The translations under genes and the position numbers were made by a program. This document shows, in pieces, positions 22,813 through 32,494 of a DNA stretch of 42,072 bases. Each line of letters starts with the position of its first letter. The stretch's first letter is position 1. Source of the stretch: a virus. Under the pieces are notes generated by a model. That model ran no database searches and had not been told where the DNA came from. It saw only the letters and a program-made list of their open reading frames with translations. The DNA is taken from positions 1 to 42,072 of IMG/VR virus record IMGVR_UViG_3300035698_007750. The stretch is one strand, 5' to 3'.

Positions 22813-24425
22813 GACGCCAATACACGCAAATAGCTGCGCCAGTAGCGGGAGTTAGACTAGACCTCCCGTCTACAATGATCCCCAATGAAGCATGTGTTGA
22901 CTGTGAGAACGTTCGTCTTATACGTGGGATCATTAGTAAGATCGAGGGTTTGGTGGTCTTTGGTAACACTGATGCTGGTGGAGTCTATGGGTACGGTGAA
23001 GGCCCCTTTGGGCAGTATCCGTATGGCTCCCCGGATCCCATCATTGATGACGATGATCCCATACAAGCCTTGGCTTCCTATGGCGGGTACCTCATAGCGC
23101 ATACTGAAAAGGGTCCGTGGTTGTATAATGTGACCAGTAATACTTTTGAAAGTATTGCCGATGTAGAACTCACGGCTACCTATGATGATTACCCGAGTTG
23201 GGAGTTCTTTGATGATCTCTACATTTTCACAAATGGCGTGGATGTAATCAAGAGCTGGGACTTCTCGGCTGGTGCTGTTAGCGGGCTTACCGGAGCTACC
23301 AATTACATAGCTAGTTGGCTCCTTGGGTTTGCTGATAGGCTCTGCCTTTATGATTGCACGGATAGTAGTCAGCATGTGCCTAACCGAGTGCGGTGGAGTA
23401 ACATTGGGGATCCTGAAACATGGGATGCTGCAGATTACGCTGATATTTCTGCACTCGTGCCAGATGATCCAATTGTCAGAGCTGAGCGTATGGGCAATGT
23501 GGTGGTAGTCTATGGCAGAAGAAGCATTGCTATTCAGACTTACCAACCCAACGCTAACTTACCGTTCACATTTGAAAGCCGAGTTAGCGACTTTGGCTTA
23601 GTGGCACCTAGGGCACTCGCTAGCATTGATGGGAGAAAACACTTCTTCCTCGGTTGGGAAGATGTTTACATGTATGACGGTGGGTATAGTGTCCAATCCA
23701 TCGGCAAGGCGATCAGAAAAGAACTCTTTGAAGAGATAAACCACGAGTACATTAGTCGCTCATTCATGGTTTACCAACCTGAACTAAGGCAGATACGGTT
23801 ACATGTGCCCACAGGTTCGTACGCATATCCCAACGTCTGGTATCAAATGGATTTGGAGACCGGTGCTTGGAGTAAAGGTAATCGTCCTGTGCTTACTGGC
23901 TTTGGTAGGCATAGGACAGAATACACAATCGTCCAAGGGGATGCTTGGGATGACGAAACTGATCTCACGTGGGATAGTGAGACCTCCATTCTCTGGGATA
24001 ACTATGAGAAACAAGACGAGTTCCCATTTACCTTGTACGGGAGCACCGCTGGTATCGTGCTTTCTATGCGCGATGATGTGTATGATAATACCTCAGCAGT
24101 TATCTCACAAAACTGGATTAGCAAGGATTACGTGCCTAGCGCACGTTACCGCCAGGGGAGTATCACATGGTTGGGTTTCGCTATTGAAGCACGCGGAACT
24201 ACACTCAATGTAGCAGTATCCCTGGATGCAGGAGTAACCTGGGAACGCGTCGCGGCTCTTACACTTACGGACTCCTGGGATAAGTATCTGGTGGAACTGG
24301 ATCATCATGCTAGTCAAATTCGGATTCGTCTTTATGCTGGAGGGATGGGAGAATGGTGGGAAGCCCGTTGGTTTGAATTAGGATTCGTAGGCTCAGAAGA
24401 TACTTGGGGAGATGAAAATGCCTAG
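22809..24425 (+). CDS. Tail nozzle or tubular protein, 538 aa
   Basis: ATG at 22809 overlaps the previous stop; the five residues before it in the longer frame are unlikely. The opening, with QIAAPVAGVRLDLPSTMIPN and then CVDCENVRLIRGIISKIEG, is the mark of large beta-propeller tail proteins of podoviruses. Later blade-like repeats contain SWDFSAGA, VRWSNIGDPETWDAADYADI and VVVYGRRSIAIQTY. The role would be the tail channel end from which DNA leaves. Confidence 0.65.
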   Translation: MRRQYTQIAAPVAGVRLDLPSTMIPNEACVDCENVRLIRGIISKIEGLVVFGNTDAGGVYGYGEGPFGQYPYGSPDPIIDDDDPIQALASYGGYLIAHTEKGPWLYNVTSNTFESIADVELTATYDDYPSWEFFDDLYIFTNGVDVIKSWDFSAGAVSGLTGATNYIASWLLGFADRLCLYDCTDSSQHVPNRVRWSNIGDPETWDAADYADISALVPDDPIVRAERMGNVVVVYGRRSIAIQTYQPNANLPFTFESRVSDFGLVAPRALASIDGRKHFFLGWEDVYMYDGGYSVQSIGKAIRKELFEEINHEYISRSFMVYQPELRQIRLHVPTGSYAYPNVWYQMDLETGAWSKGNRPVLTGFGRHRTEYTIVQGDAWDDETDLTWDSETSILWDNYEKQDEFPFTLYGSTAGIVLSMRDDVYDNTSAVISQNWISKDYVPSARYRQGSITWLGFAIEARGTTLNVAVSLDAGVTWERVAALTLTDSWDKYLVELDHHASQIRIRLYAGGMGEWWEARWFELGFVGSEDTWGDENA

Positions 24426-24681
24426 TCTATCACAGGCTCCTATGTTACCTTTCCCTCCGGATAAGGATGATTTCCAAACAGCGTTAGTCCTGCGTTTAGA
24501 AGAACTCTTCCGCACAGTCTATGCTGATATTGCACAAGGAACTTCACAGTTCAAAGTGCTAACTGCGCCTCCTTCAACGACTGAGATAGAGGAAGGTCAG
24601 ATCATTATGGTTGATACTGGCGCTGCGAGAGCCTTTTACACGAAACTCAATGGTTCCGTAAGAACTGTTACGTTGACATAA
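24418..24681 (+). CDS. Small tail-associated protein, 87 aa
   Basis: ATG at 24418 (MPSLSQAPMLPFPPDKDDFQ) has GGGGAG six bases upstream; an in-frame ATG two codons earlier is too close to it. It overlaps the nozzle gene's end by eight bases. The first half is a Pro-rich arm and helix, the second a small beta unit (EGQIIMVDTGAARAFYTKLN) like those that end phage fibres. Unknown function. Confidence 0.6.
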   Translation: MPSLSQAPMLPFPPDKDDFQTALVLRLEELFRTVYADIAQGTSQFKVLTAPPSTTEIEEGQIIMVDTGAARAFYTKLNGSVRTVTLT

Positions 24682-24692
24682 GGAGTATTACC

Positions 24693-25529
24693 ATGAGTTG
24701 GGAAGATTTCGCATTTGGCCCGATGGGTGCTGATATGCTTAGTGGTGGTAATGACAATGGTATGCGCACGTACCCCACCATGAACAAGAAGCAGAAACAG
24801 ATGTTCAATACTATCATGCCTTGGGCGCAGGATAGCATTGGTCAGGGTCTTACACCCTGGGCGGACACGGGTAATTTCAATGGTGCGTATGAGTGGACTT
24901 CCCCTTTGAATACGCTAGAGAATCAGGGGATGGGCGCACTTGCGCAATTCGTGAATACTCCACAAGACTACGGTAATTTCAGAGGCGCCTTGGATACTGC
25001 TGTGCAAGGGTTATCTCCTGAATACATGCAAGGGCAGTTCGATCAGAATATACTACCCAGGCAGAAACGCTTGTTCAATGAACTTGTGATGCCGCAGGTG
25101 CAGGAGAGTTACGCAGGCACGGGTGCTTTTGATAGTGGTGCTAGAAGGCAAGCCGAGGTTGATGCTGCTAGTCAATTCAGTGAGGCCGCAGGTGGCACAC
25201 TTTATGATATGATAATGCAGGGGCAGCAATATGGTAGGGATGCTTTGTATAACTCCCCGGCTGTGTTGCAATTCCTTGCACAAGAACCTTTGGCACGTGC
25301 GCAAGCTGGACTTGCTGGTGGTGCTGTAGAGAGGAACGCGGAGAATATGGAGATACAGGCACGGTACCAAGAGTACCTCCGTACGCAACCAGAAGCTAAT
25401 CCTATGCTTGATCGTGTGATGCAGCTACTTGGCATGACAACTCAAGCGTATCAGAATGTAGAACAGACTAACCCATTGGCCGACATAATGCAGATTGGGG
25501 CGAAATTACTGCCCTTGGCCCTCGCGTAA
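24693..25529 (+). CDS. Internal virion protein (ejection) 1, 278 aa
   Basis: The start MSWEDFAFGPMGADMLSGGN follows AAGGAGTATTACC. The protein is Gln-, Ala- and Met-rich and mostly helical, with QGQFDQNILPRQKRLFNELV and VQESYAGTGAFDSGARRQAE, a pattern I associate with the smaller internal core proteins of podoviruses. It stands first in a block of three genes that ends with a giant one, the usual order of ejection proteins. Confidence 0.55.
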   Translation: MSWEDFAFGPMGADMLSGGNDNGMRTYPTMNKKQKQMFNTIMPWAQDSIGQGLTPWADTGNFNGAYEWTSPLNTLENQGMGALAQFVNTPQDYGNFRGALDTAVQGLSPEYMQGQFDQNILPRQKRLFNELVMPQVQESYAGTGAFDSGARRQAEVDAASQFSEAAGGTLYDMIMQGQQYGRDALYNSPAVLQFLAQEPLARAQAGLAGGAVERNAENMEIQARYQEYLRTQPEANPMLDRVMQLLGMTTQAYQNVEQTNPLADIMQIGAKLLPLALA

Positions 25530-25553
25530 CCCTTCACAATTTGAAGCATTATT
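25526..25553. repeat. Dispersed palindromic element, copy 4
   Basis: GTAACCCTTCACAATTTGA and AGCATTATT. It overlaps the stop codon of the gene at 24693, just as copy 3 overlaps the terL stop. Confidence 0.7.
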
Positions 25554-25564
25554 AGAAGGCACAA

Positions 25565-26635
25565 ATGCCACAGGCACAATACTTCGGAACCGTCAAGCCC
25601 CAATCAGTCCTTAGTCAGATAGCAGACGCTGTCGGCGCAGGGATGAATAGTTACCAGCAAATCCAAGCTTTGGCTAAGCAGGATGAAGCGCGTAAGTTCA
25701 CCCAAGAACTAGCCACGCGGAGCGCTGGGCAGGCAGACAGGCAGCTTGATATACAGCAAGGAGACTTGGATCTCCGTGGTGAACTTGGCAGAGCTAAGAG
25801 TACGCCTAACGTAAGTGCATTGGATACTGAAATCTTCAACGCGGCTAGAGTAGCGTATCACGATCCCAAGACAGACGATGCTGGAAAACAGCTGATAGTA
25901 TCTGCTATGGGATCAAAGTTTGGCCCACAGGCAGCTGCCTTGGTAACTGTAATGCGTCCTGAGGAAAAGCCCCTATCCACAGATAATGTGAAGGCAGGGT
26001 TCCTGCGAGAGGGGGGTGCCAGTGCTACTGGGGAAGAGAAAGCCGCCTTAGCACTTGGTAAGCTCCCTGGAGAAGTACGTGCTGACATAGGTAATACAGA
26101 GGCGAGCACTGGACTTATCCAAGCGCAGATACCCGGTGTGCAGGCAGAGAGTAATGTGAAAAGTGCTGCTGCAATGCAACTCCTTGGGAGTGGGAGCAGC
26201 CTTGCCGATGTTTTCGGAGTCAAGAAATCCGAGAGCCAGCAGATAGCGGATATGGCGAAGGTCATTGAACAAATTACTGGAGAATCGGTATCATCGGAAG
26301 GTATTTATGCCCTAGCAGATATTCAAGAGGCTGCCCCGCTGTATCTGAATCGGGCAGAGATGGAGAGGCGCGAGGGACGTCTGATCAACGCGGGTCTTGA
26401 ACTTGCTAAAATATCTCAATGGGGAATGCTGGGGCAATATTCCTATGGGGAAGAGTTTGGTGCTATGGGACGTGCGCTACTAAACAAAGGCCCTGTTGAG
26501 CGCGTGCCTAGTATCTTCGCTGACATGCTGAAAAAACTAACTAGTAAGCCAAGTACCCCCAAGACGAAAACAACTCAGCAGTTGAAGAACAAGACTGTAG
26601 ACCTCCAGGACGTTTATGACGATACGGGGATATAA
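25565..26635 (+). CDS. Internal virion protein (ejection) 2, 356 aa
   Basis: ATG at 25565 follows AGAAGGCACAA. The protein is Ala/Gln/Glu-rich and helical. Residues 20-75 (AVGAGMNSYQQIQALAKQDE, then QADRQLDIQQGDLDLRGELG) look like a long coiled region. The C-terminus is basic (LKKLTSKPSTPKTKTTQQLK). Size and order match the middle ejection protein, which helps build a channel through the cell envelope. No enzyme motif is visible. Confidence 0.55.
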   Translation: MPQAQYFGTVKPQSVLSQIADAVGAGMNSYQQIQALAKQDEARKFTQELATRSAGQADRQLDIQQGDLDLRGELGRAKSTPNVSALDTEIFNAARVAYHDPKTDDAGKQLIVSAMGSKFGPQAAALVTVMRPEEKPLSTDNVKAGFLREGGASATGEEKAALALGKLPGEVRADIGNTEASTGLIQAQIPGVQAESNVKSAAAMQLLGSGSSLADVFGVKKSESQQIADMAKVIEQITGESVSSEGIYALADIQEAAPLYLNRAEMERREGRLINAGLELAKISQWGMLGQYSYGEEFGAMGRALLNKGPVERVPSIFADMLKKLTSKPSTPKTKTTQQLKNKTVDLQDVYDDTGI

Positions 26636-26637
26636 CA

Positions 26638-29600
26638 ATGGGTGATAGCTTAGACGAACAGCTAGAGGTAATTGCACAACAGGGTGACAAGGCAACTGCT
26701 AAGCAGATGACTAATGCTGCTAGGGCTGCTATCAAAGAGAAGCGCATTACTTGGCCTGACTTGATAAATACTACAGCATGGTCTGGTGCTGTTGTAGAAG
26801 AGAGGAAAGAACTCAAAGCATTATACTGGGAGACAATCCTAGCCAGCCCCAAGGTTCAAGCAGCAGTCAAGAAGGATCCGGCCGCGCTGGAAATCATCAG
26901 AGCAAAGTTTGATTCGCATACGAAGTATAAAGACGAACTCCTCTCCCCTGTGGAAATGGTTGAAGTCAAGAAGAGAAACTTACTAGACAGACAGATGGCT
27001 GAGTACCGCGTAGCGCAATCTAATGACTCCCCCTCTTTCAAGCGGTCCTTTCTGGAAGAAGTTGCCTTCACGCTCAACGCACTCCCAGAAGCCGGCATTG
27101 CTGCCTACAAGGGCGTAGACAGCGGTTTGGAGTACATAGCCGATAAAGCCTTGAAGGCCCCTGGTGCTTTCCATATGCCCTTCTATGACAAAGTCATGGA
27201 GGGGGAGCGGCGTACCCAAAGGGTTAGGGAGATACAAGCTGAAGCGCATAGTGACCTCAGCAAGTCAGCTATGTTTGCTTCGGATGTTCGAGATGGATTA
27301 GCCAAATTTCTCTCTAGTTTGGTAGTGCTAAAGATGACTAACCCAACGGCGGTTATCCCAGGTGCTGCTGGCGGGGCGCTCTCCGGGGTTTCTCGTATTG
27401 CCGCAATAGGAAAGAATGCTGTAGGATTAGGCTTGCGGTCTGCCGTCTTGCAGGAAGGGACACTCCCTGAGCGTTTCAAGTCTTTCTATACTACCACGCT
27501 ATTCGCGGGCACTCCTATACCAACAGGATTTGCTAGGACTCCTGCAGGTGCTAAGGTCTTGGACTTCATGGCTAACACTGCACTTTCTAGCTTCTTTATC
27601 TATCCTGAAATAGTGAAAGCTGCTCGTGAGAATGACCAAGCCCTCCTTGCTAATCCGGATTTCATTGTCACAGCATTCACTGATGCGATCCTTTCATCGT
27701 CTACCTCAACGCATTGGCAAGCGGGGGTGGAAAAGGCGGTCTCTGAGTCAAAGATGACTGCGGCTGAGGAAAAAACATTTAGAGCTGACGCTGAGAAGTC
27801 TTGGGGAATACTCCAAGGTAAACTTCTCAACGGCGAAACAGTAACAAATCTGAACTACACGCCAGTGAAACTCGTAGGGTCTATGCGGGATGCTTCTGGT
27901 GTTGTATATCGCGCTGGTCCTGTGCCCCTTAGCAGAGTACAAACTGCGGGCATGGGGATGGACGTTGCTCAGATCAACAGAGACACTGGGCAGATATGGT
28001 TGTCTCTGCCTCAGCAGCTTCGACTCAGGATATACGAAGGAACTCCCAAGGAAGCCAAGGATATAATCAGGCAAGCTGACCGGCTTGGCCTTAGTGGGAA
28101 AGCGAAAGAGCAGTTTATACTAGAAGCTGTCCCTAGTAAGGCAGATAGACTCGCAGGTGATAAACCTCCGATAGCACTCCGAGAGCAACTCCACGAGGTT
28201 GATAAGACTGAAGCACTCAACTTTGATACCAGCAAGGGTGCCCAGCCTGAAAAAGTATCAGGAACAGCCGAAGTGCAGATAGATGGACCTAAGGGAACCC
28301 ATGAACGAGGGCAACTGGTTGTTAGGTCCCTTGAAGAAATACCCATGAATAGGGCATCCAGCGGAGATGGCTACAAGGCTAATACGCATTACGAAGCTAA
28401 CGCCAAGAAGGTAGTCGGGGGAATGCGGGTTATCCTAAAGGCGCTTGCGGGTGCGGCAACGCCAGAAGGATATGAAAAGAACAAAGCTGCTATCAAACTC
28501 GGATGGGCACAGGTGTTGTCGGGCTTCAAGCATAGTTCTGGACGAAATACTCACACAGAATTCTGGCCAGAAAAAGACCTTGGCGCAGAAAGCGCGAAGA
28601 GTATCACAGAGGCATCAGAGATAATAACCAAGAAACTCGCACAGATCGAGGACTATGGTTCTGAACTCCCTTCTTCCGACCTTGCCGATGTAGCTAATGC
28701 TGCTAAGGGATTCCTATCTACCTTTGCGCAAAGCATGGCAGAGAGTGTATCTTCTGGTAAGCCCAAAACAAATGCGTTTATCAGTGATCGAGTGGTACGA
28801 GCAGCTATAGAACTTGAAGGTTTACTAGCGCGTCTTGACGGGGGAATATCCTCCAAAGGTGCCATTGCAGATATACAGAGGAATAGTTCAGACATGCTCC
28901 TCAAGCCTGGGCAACTTTCTGCGGATACCGTAGAAGCCATGCGAGAAATGAGGCAGCAACGTGCCTATGCAAATATGCCCAAGGAAGAATGGGACCGCTT
29001 CGTAAACTCGCAGTTGACCCCCGAGGAGAGGGCTCTTTATAAGTACCTCGAAGACCCGACTAATCTCGAGTTAGCCCGGGATGCAATTGAGTATGATGCA
29101 GACATGGCACTTAGGGATAACATTCGTTACTGGGATGAACGTGGTAACAATGTTATAGATGGAACTAAGCCATCATCTCCAGGACCGACTAAGGATCCTA
29201 AGGGAAAACGCACCGCCATAGAGGAACTTGAGAGTGCACGTGTCCTCTACAATGAGAATAGAACCCTAGCTCAGCGCATAGGTGGAACACTTGCTGGATG
29301 GGCGAGTGAGACAGCGTATTTCGCATCCAGGAATATGCCCACCTTGGGGCGCCTGTTCTCCATGATTCCTTCAAGGATTGCACAAACGCAACAAATGGCT
29401 ACCGCTTGGGTAGCTGATGTGACAAAACATGGGCCTGATCTAACCGATGCGGACTTCCAGAATATTCTCTGGATGCAAGCATCGAAGGTCGACCAGCGTA
29501 ACATTATGAATACTTACACTGGTGCAAAGCGTAAGCAAATGGCCTACGCAGCCAAACGTACCAACTGGCTCATGGAGAAGTTTGGTAGGATCGCCAAAGC

Positions 29601-31566
29601 GTCCGGTGCCATGAATAAGGATTGGCCAGCGTCTTTCCTTGATAAACTATCCGAGGAGAAGGGTGATCTTCTTGGTAAGCTGCGGGAGAATCCTAAGCAA
29701 CCTCGTAAGCAAAGGCGCCTTGCTGAGATTGATACTATTGAACAATTTGTCAAGAACATGGAAGTGCGGTATGCACCCATAGTAGCTAGCTGGTTTGAGA
29801 AGGGGCTTACCTCGGCCGGGGATAAGCTATACGCGGTTAGTGGAGCGCATTTCAACCGTAGAAAGACCGTGGATATAAAAGCGTTGTTCACGAGTTTACG
29901 TGAAAATGGCCTAGTGGAGGATTCAGACGCTAACATTATCAACGTAATGGCACAGTATGCCAATCGTGCTGGTGCTATCTTCGGCACGGCTGCGTTGCTG
30001 AAAGAAGCTCGCAGAGTTGGAGCTGTCCTTCCAGCTAACAAAGCGCCAGCAAACTGGAAAAGACTAAACTCCGGTAGCAAGGAAGCTGTAAATCCTGATC
30101 TTGCTCACAAACTAGACGCTGCAAAGACACGTCGTGGGTCTAGCAAACTAGATGCCTTCTTCGGAATATCCAAGATGGCACAGTTTATAGACGCATCTGG
30201 TTTGTTTGTGTATGATATGTTTCAAGCTGGGTACACTGGCGCGTGGCTCCCGTGGAATCTCCCAACTTATTCAGTCAACCTGGTCAGGGGCTTCCGGGAT
30301 GTAATAACAAAGAGCAACGATTACCTTGCTGCTACAGGTAATGGTCTATTCGCTTACCCATATACTCCGCCGAAGGATAGCTACTTCGAAAAGATACGCA
30401 TGGCACAAACTGCGGACATCTGGAAGAAAGCTGGTATATGGGTAACTGATGGAATCAACAAGCAGGATCCGACGTGGGCGATATTGAGTAAGTCTGCGAC
30501 ACTTCCGCTTAGGGTTACCATGAATTCGCTATGGGAAGTTGCGTGGACTGGAGATCACATAGCGCGCATGGCGACATACCAGTACCTGCAGAGTAAGAAG
30601 GGTTTGACCGGTAAGGAAGCTGCTACAGCAGCTGCAATCATACATGCTGCCTACGATGACATCCCAGCAGGCACGCGTAAGGTACTGAATAAAATCTTCT
30701 TCACTCCATCGTTCACCATTGCTACTACCAGGTTCCTATTCGCTTCTGCGACCAACGCGGCTAAGGTAGCTGGTAACACGGTAACAAAGAAGAAGAGCAC
30801 TGACTATCAGAAGGTTATGGGTACTGCTGCCGTGGGTGTAGTAATGACAAACGTCATGCACCATGGTATCATGCTTGCCCTCGGATACGAAACAGTAGTG
30901 CCTGGATACAAGTATCGTAAAGAGATTATCCGTGAGGATGGAACTCATGGGTACCTCTATAGTAGTCTTGCCCATCCAGCCAACCTGATACAAAGGCACA
31001 TTTGGAGATTCCTGGATATGCCTAAGGATCCAGAGAAGCGAAATGCGGCACTCCTGCGAAAGTTTGGTAACATCGCTCATCCACTTATAAACTTCTGCAT
31101 AAGGATGTCTGAGAATAGAAAGGCTGATGGGACTCCAATCTTCAATGAGTTTGAAGGTACTGCTAATGAACTCTTCAAGCGCACAGAATACGGACTTAGT
31201 GAACTCATCCCCATATTGACTGCTTGGCAAGGTGAGGTGAGACGTGGCGATAAGGAAGCAACCAAAGCACTCTCTGAATTGCCCTTGCTGGTTGAGGGTT
31301 TCTTCAAGTGGAAAGGATTCAACTACGTAACAGGTTCAGACATGTCCCGAGCTAGCTGGAAGATGCGAGACATAGTAAAGCTCTTTGAGAGGCGCATCAA
31401 GCAGCAAAATAGGGACGCACGAGAACGAGGTGTGCCGTTGGATAGAGAAACTATTTTACGTCAGAGCGAGGCTTTCAGATTAGAGTTGCAACAACAGGTC
31501 GACGAGATACGTCGATTGAGACAGGAGCGAAGCAATGAGAATAATGGTAATCGCAGCAGACAGTAA
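26638..31566 (+). CDS. Giant internal virion (ejection) protein, 1642 aa
   Basis: The largest gene of the window, two bases after the previous stop. A long charged N-terminal half (with YKGVDSGLEYIADKALKAPG and hydrophobic TNPTAVIPGAAGGALSGVSR around residues 230-250) leads to a C-terminal region (about 1270-1500) that resembles domains of large polyvalent phage proteins: WEVAWTGDHIARMATYQYLQ, AAIIHAAYDDIPAGTRKVLN, IFFTPSFTIATTRFLF. I see no lysozyme or transglycosylase catalytic motif. Its role is DNA entry through the envelope. The last 32 bases overlap the next gene. Confidence 0.7.
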   Translation: MGDSLDEQLEVIAQQGDKATAKQMTNAARAAIKEKRITWPDLINTTAWSGAVVEERKELKALYWETILASPKVQAAVKKDPAALEIIRAKFDSHTKYKDELLSPVEMVEVKKRNLLDRQMAEYRVAQSNDSPSFKRSFLEEVAFTLNALPEAGIAAYKGVDSGLEYIADKALKAPGAFHMPFYDKVMEGERRTQRVREIQAEAHSDLSKSAMFASDVRDGLAKFLSSLVVLKMTNPTAVIPGAAGGALSGVSRIAAIGKNAVGLGLRSAVLQEGTLPERFKSFYTTTLFAGTPIPTGFARTPAGAKVLDFMANTALSSFFIYPEIVKAARENDQALLANPDFIVTAFTDAILSSSTSTHWQAGVEKAVSESKMTAAEEKTFRADAEKSWGILQGKLLNGETVTNLNYTPVKLVGSMRDASGVVYRAGPVPLSRVQTAGMGMDVAQINRDTGQIWLSLPQQLRLRIYEGTPKEAKDIIRQADRLGLSGKAKEQFILEAVPSKADRLAGDKPPIALREQLHEVDKTEALNFDTSKGAQPEKVSGTAEVQIDGPKGTHERGQLVVRSLEEIPMNRASSGDGYKANTHYEANAKKVVGGMRVILKALAGAATPEGYEKNKAAIKLGWAQVLSGFKHSSGRNTHTEFWPEKDLGAESAKSITEASEIITKKLAQIEDYGSELPSSDLADVANAAKGFLSTFAQSMAESVSSGKPKTNAFISDRVVRAAIELEGLLARLDGGISSKGAIADIQRNSSDMLLKPGQLSADTVEAMREMRQQRAYANMPKEEWDRFVNSQLTPEERALYKYLEDPTNLELARDAIEYDADMALRDNIRYWDERGNNVIDGTKPSSPGPTKDPKGKRTAIEELESARVLYNENRTLAQRIGGTLAGWASETAYFASRNMPTLGRLFSMIPSRIAQTQQMATAWVADVTKHGPDLTDADFQNILWMQASKVDQRNIMNTYTGAKRKQMAYAAKRTNWLMEKFGRIAKASGAMNKDWPASFLDKLSEEKGDLLGKLRENPKQPRKQRRLAEIDTIEQFVKNMEVRYAPIVASWFEKGLTSAGDKLYAVSGAHFNRRKTVDIKALFTSLRENGLVEDSDANIINVMAQYANRAGAIFGTAALLKEARRVGAVLPANKAPANWKRLNSGSKEAVNPDLAHKLDAAKTRRGSSKLDAFFGISKMAQFIDASGLFVYDMFQAGYTGAWLPWNLPTYSVNLVRGFRDVITKSNDYLAATGNGLFAYPYTPPKDSYFEKIRMAQTADIWKKAGIWVTDGINKQDPTWAILSKSATLPLRVTMNSLWEVAWTGDHIARMATYQYLQSKKGLTGKEAATAAAIIHAAYDDIPAGTRKVLNKIFFTPSFTIATTRFLFASATNAAKVAGNTVTKKKSTDYQKVMGTAAVGVVMTNVMHHGIMLALGYETVVPGYKYRKEIIREDGTHGYLYSSLAHPANLIQRHIWRFLDMPKDPEKRNAALLRKFGNIAHPLINFCIRMSENRKADGTPIFNEFEGTANELFKRTEYGLSELIPILTAWQGEVRRGDKEATKALSELPLLVEGFFKWKGFNYVTGSDMSRASWKMRDIVKLFERRIKQQNRDARERGVPLDRETILRQSEAFRLELQQQVDEIRRLRQERSNENNGNRSRQ

Positions 31567-32494
31567 TCTTGTGGGACTCGCAGTTGCGTTGCAGCTAGAA
31601 GAGACAGAAACCCGGCTGATAACTATTGGGAACAACTGGGCAGGGTGTGGAGAAGGCTTAGTCGGAAACCTAGCTATTCAACCTGGCGATACCCAAGCAC
31701 TTATCAACGCGGTGAAAGTATGGGAGCCAGACTTAGTGGTTACTGACTATGCCCATCCAGCGCTCCCTCTTGCAATAGCGCCTGGGAAACTGTCTGGTAT
31801 GAGTGCTATCTCCACAGTAACCAAGAACAGCGGGGAGTATGCAGGGGCCGTGCAAGTACTCGTAGGGCACTTGGATATTGATAGTCCCGTATATGGCTAT
31901 TGGGATGGGATGGTACTCAAGGCTGTGGTGAATGCCCAGGTTTGCATAGGGCATCATGCTGGAGGGCTTGGTAGACAGATACCTTCGGCTTACTTGATCA
32001 AAGCAGCAGAAGTACCCGACGCCCCAAAGGTTTATGGATTACTCAAATCCACACAGCATCAAGGGTTCGTGCGGATAAGCGCAGAAGGATTATCCTTTGG
32101 GTGCCCACCGGGTGTGCTGGCGGGTATTCGTGAACTCTTGATAGGCAAGCTAGAAGGACTGTTCTGTGTAGGAGATGCTAGTATACGTACGGATACTGCT
32201 ATCTCGGTGGCACTGACCACTCCGCCATACCCAGAGAAGGGAAACGAAGTGCGTGCATGGGAGGTGGAGTTCGGTGCACTGAGGCACCTATACCTCCAAG
32301 CGGCGGGAAAGTTCCACACTGGGGTGTGTGAAGGTGTGATAGCGTGGGTAACTGCAAGGGGAACCAGTCGCTACGAGGCCAGCAGGAGAGTTATGCGAAC
32401 ACTCTCCCGCTTGGACCTCGCAGAGAAGCAGTATAGGGTAGACCTTAGAACAGGTATCTATACGCAGTTTTCCTACCTTCTATGTTCTGGATGA
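31535..32494 (+). CDS. Shortened PurD (GARS)-like protein, 319 aa
   Basis: ATG at 31535 follows AGGAGCGAAGCA inside the end of the giant gene. Residues 1-100 (MRIMVIAADSNLVGLAVALQ and PDLVVTDYAHPALPLAI) resemble the pre-ATP-grasp domain of glycinamide ribonucleotide synthetase. Residues 222-305 resemble its last domain: AISVALTTPPYPEKG for VSVVLA..GYP..Y.KG, then GKFHTGV for VFHAGT, then KQYRVDLRTGI for YYRRDIG. The part between is far shorter than normal (319 against about 430 residues) and the ATP-site acidic motif (EFN.R.GDPE) is replaced by GLSFGCPPGVLAG. So an active ligase is unlikely. What it does in the phage is unknown. Confidence 0.5.
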   Translation: MRIMVIAADSNLVGLAVALQLEETETRLITIGNNWAGCGEGLVGNLAIQPGDTQALINAVKVWEPDLVVTDYAHPALPLAIAPGKLSGMSAISTVTKNSGEYAGAVQVLVGHLDIDSPVYGYWDGMVLKAVVNAQVCIGHHAGGLGRQIPSAYLIKAAEVPDAPKVYGLLKSTQHQGFVRISAEGLSFGCPPGVLAGIRELLIGKLEGLFCVGDASIRTDTAISVALTTPPYPEKGNEVRAWEVEFGALRHLYLQAAGKFHTGVCEGVIAWVTARGTSRYEASRRVMRTLSRLDLAEKQYRVDLRTGIYTQFSYLLCSG

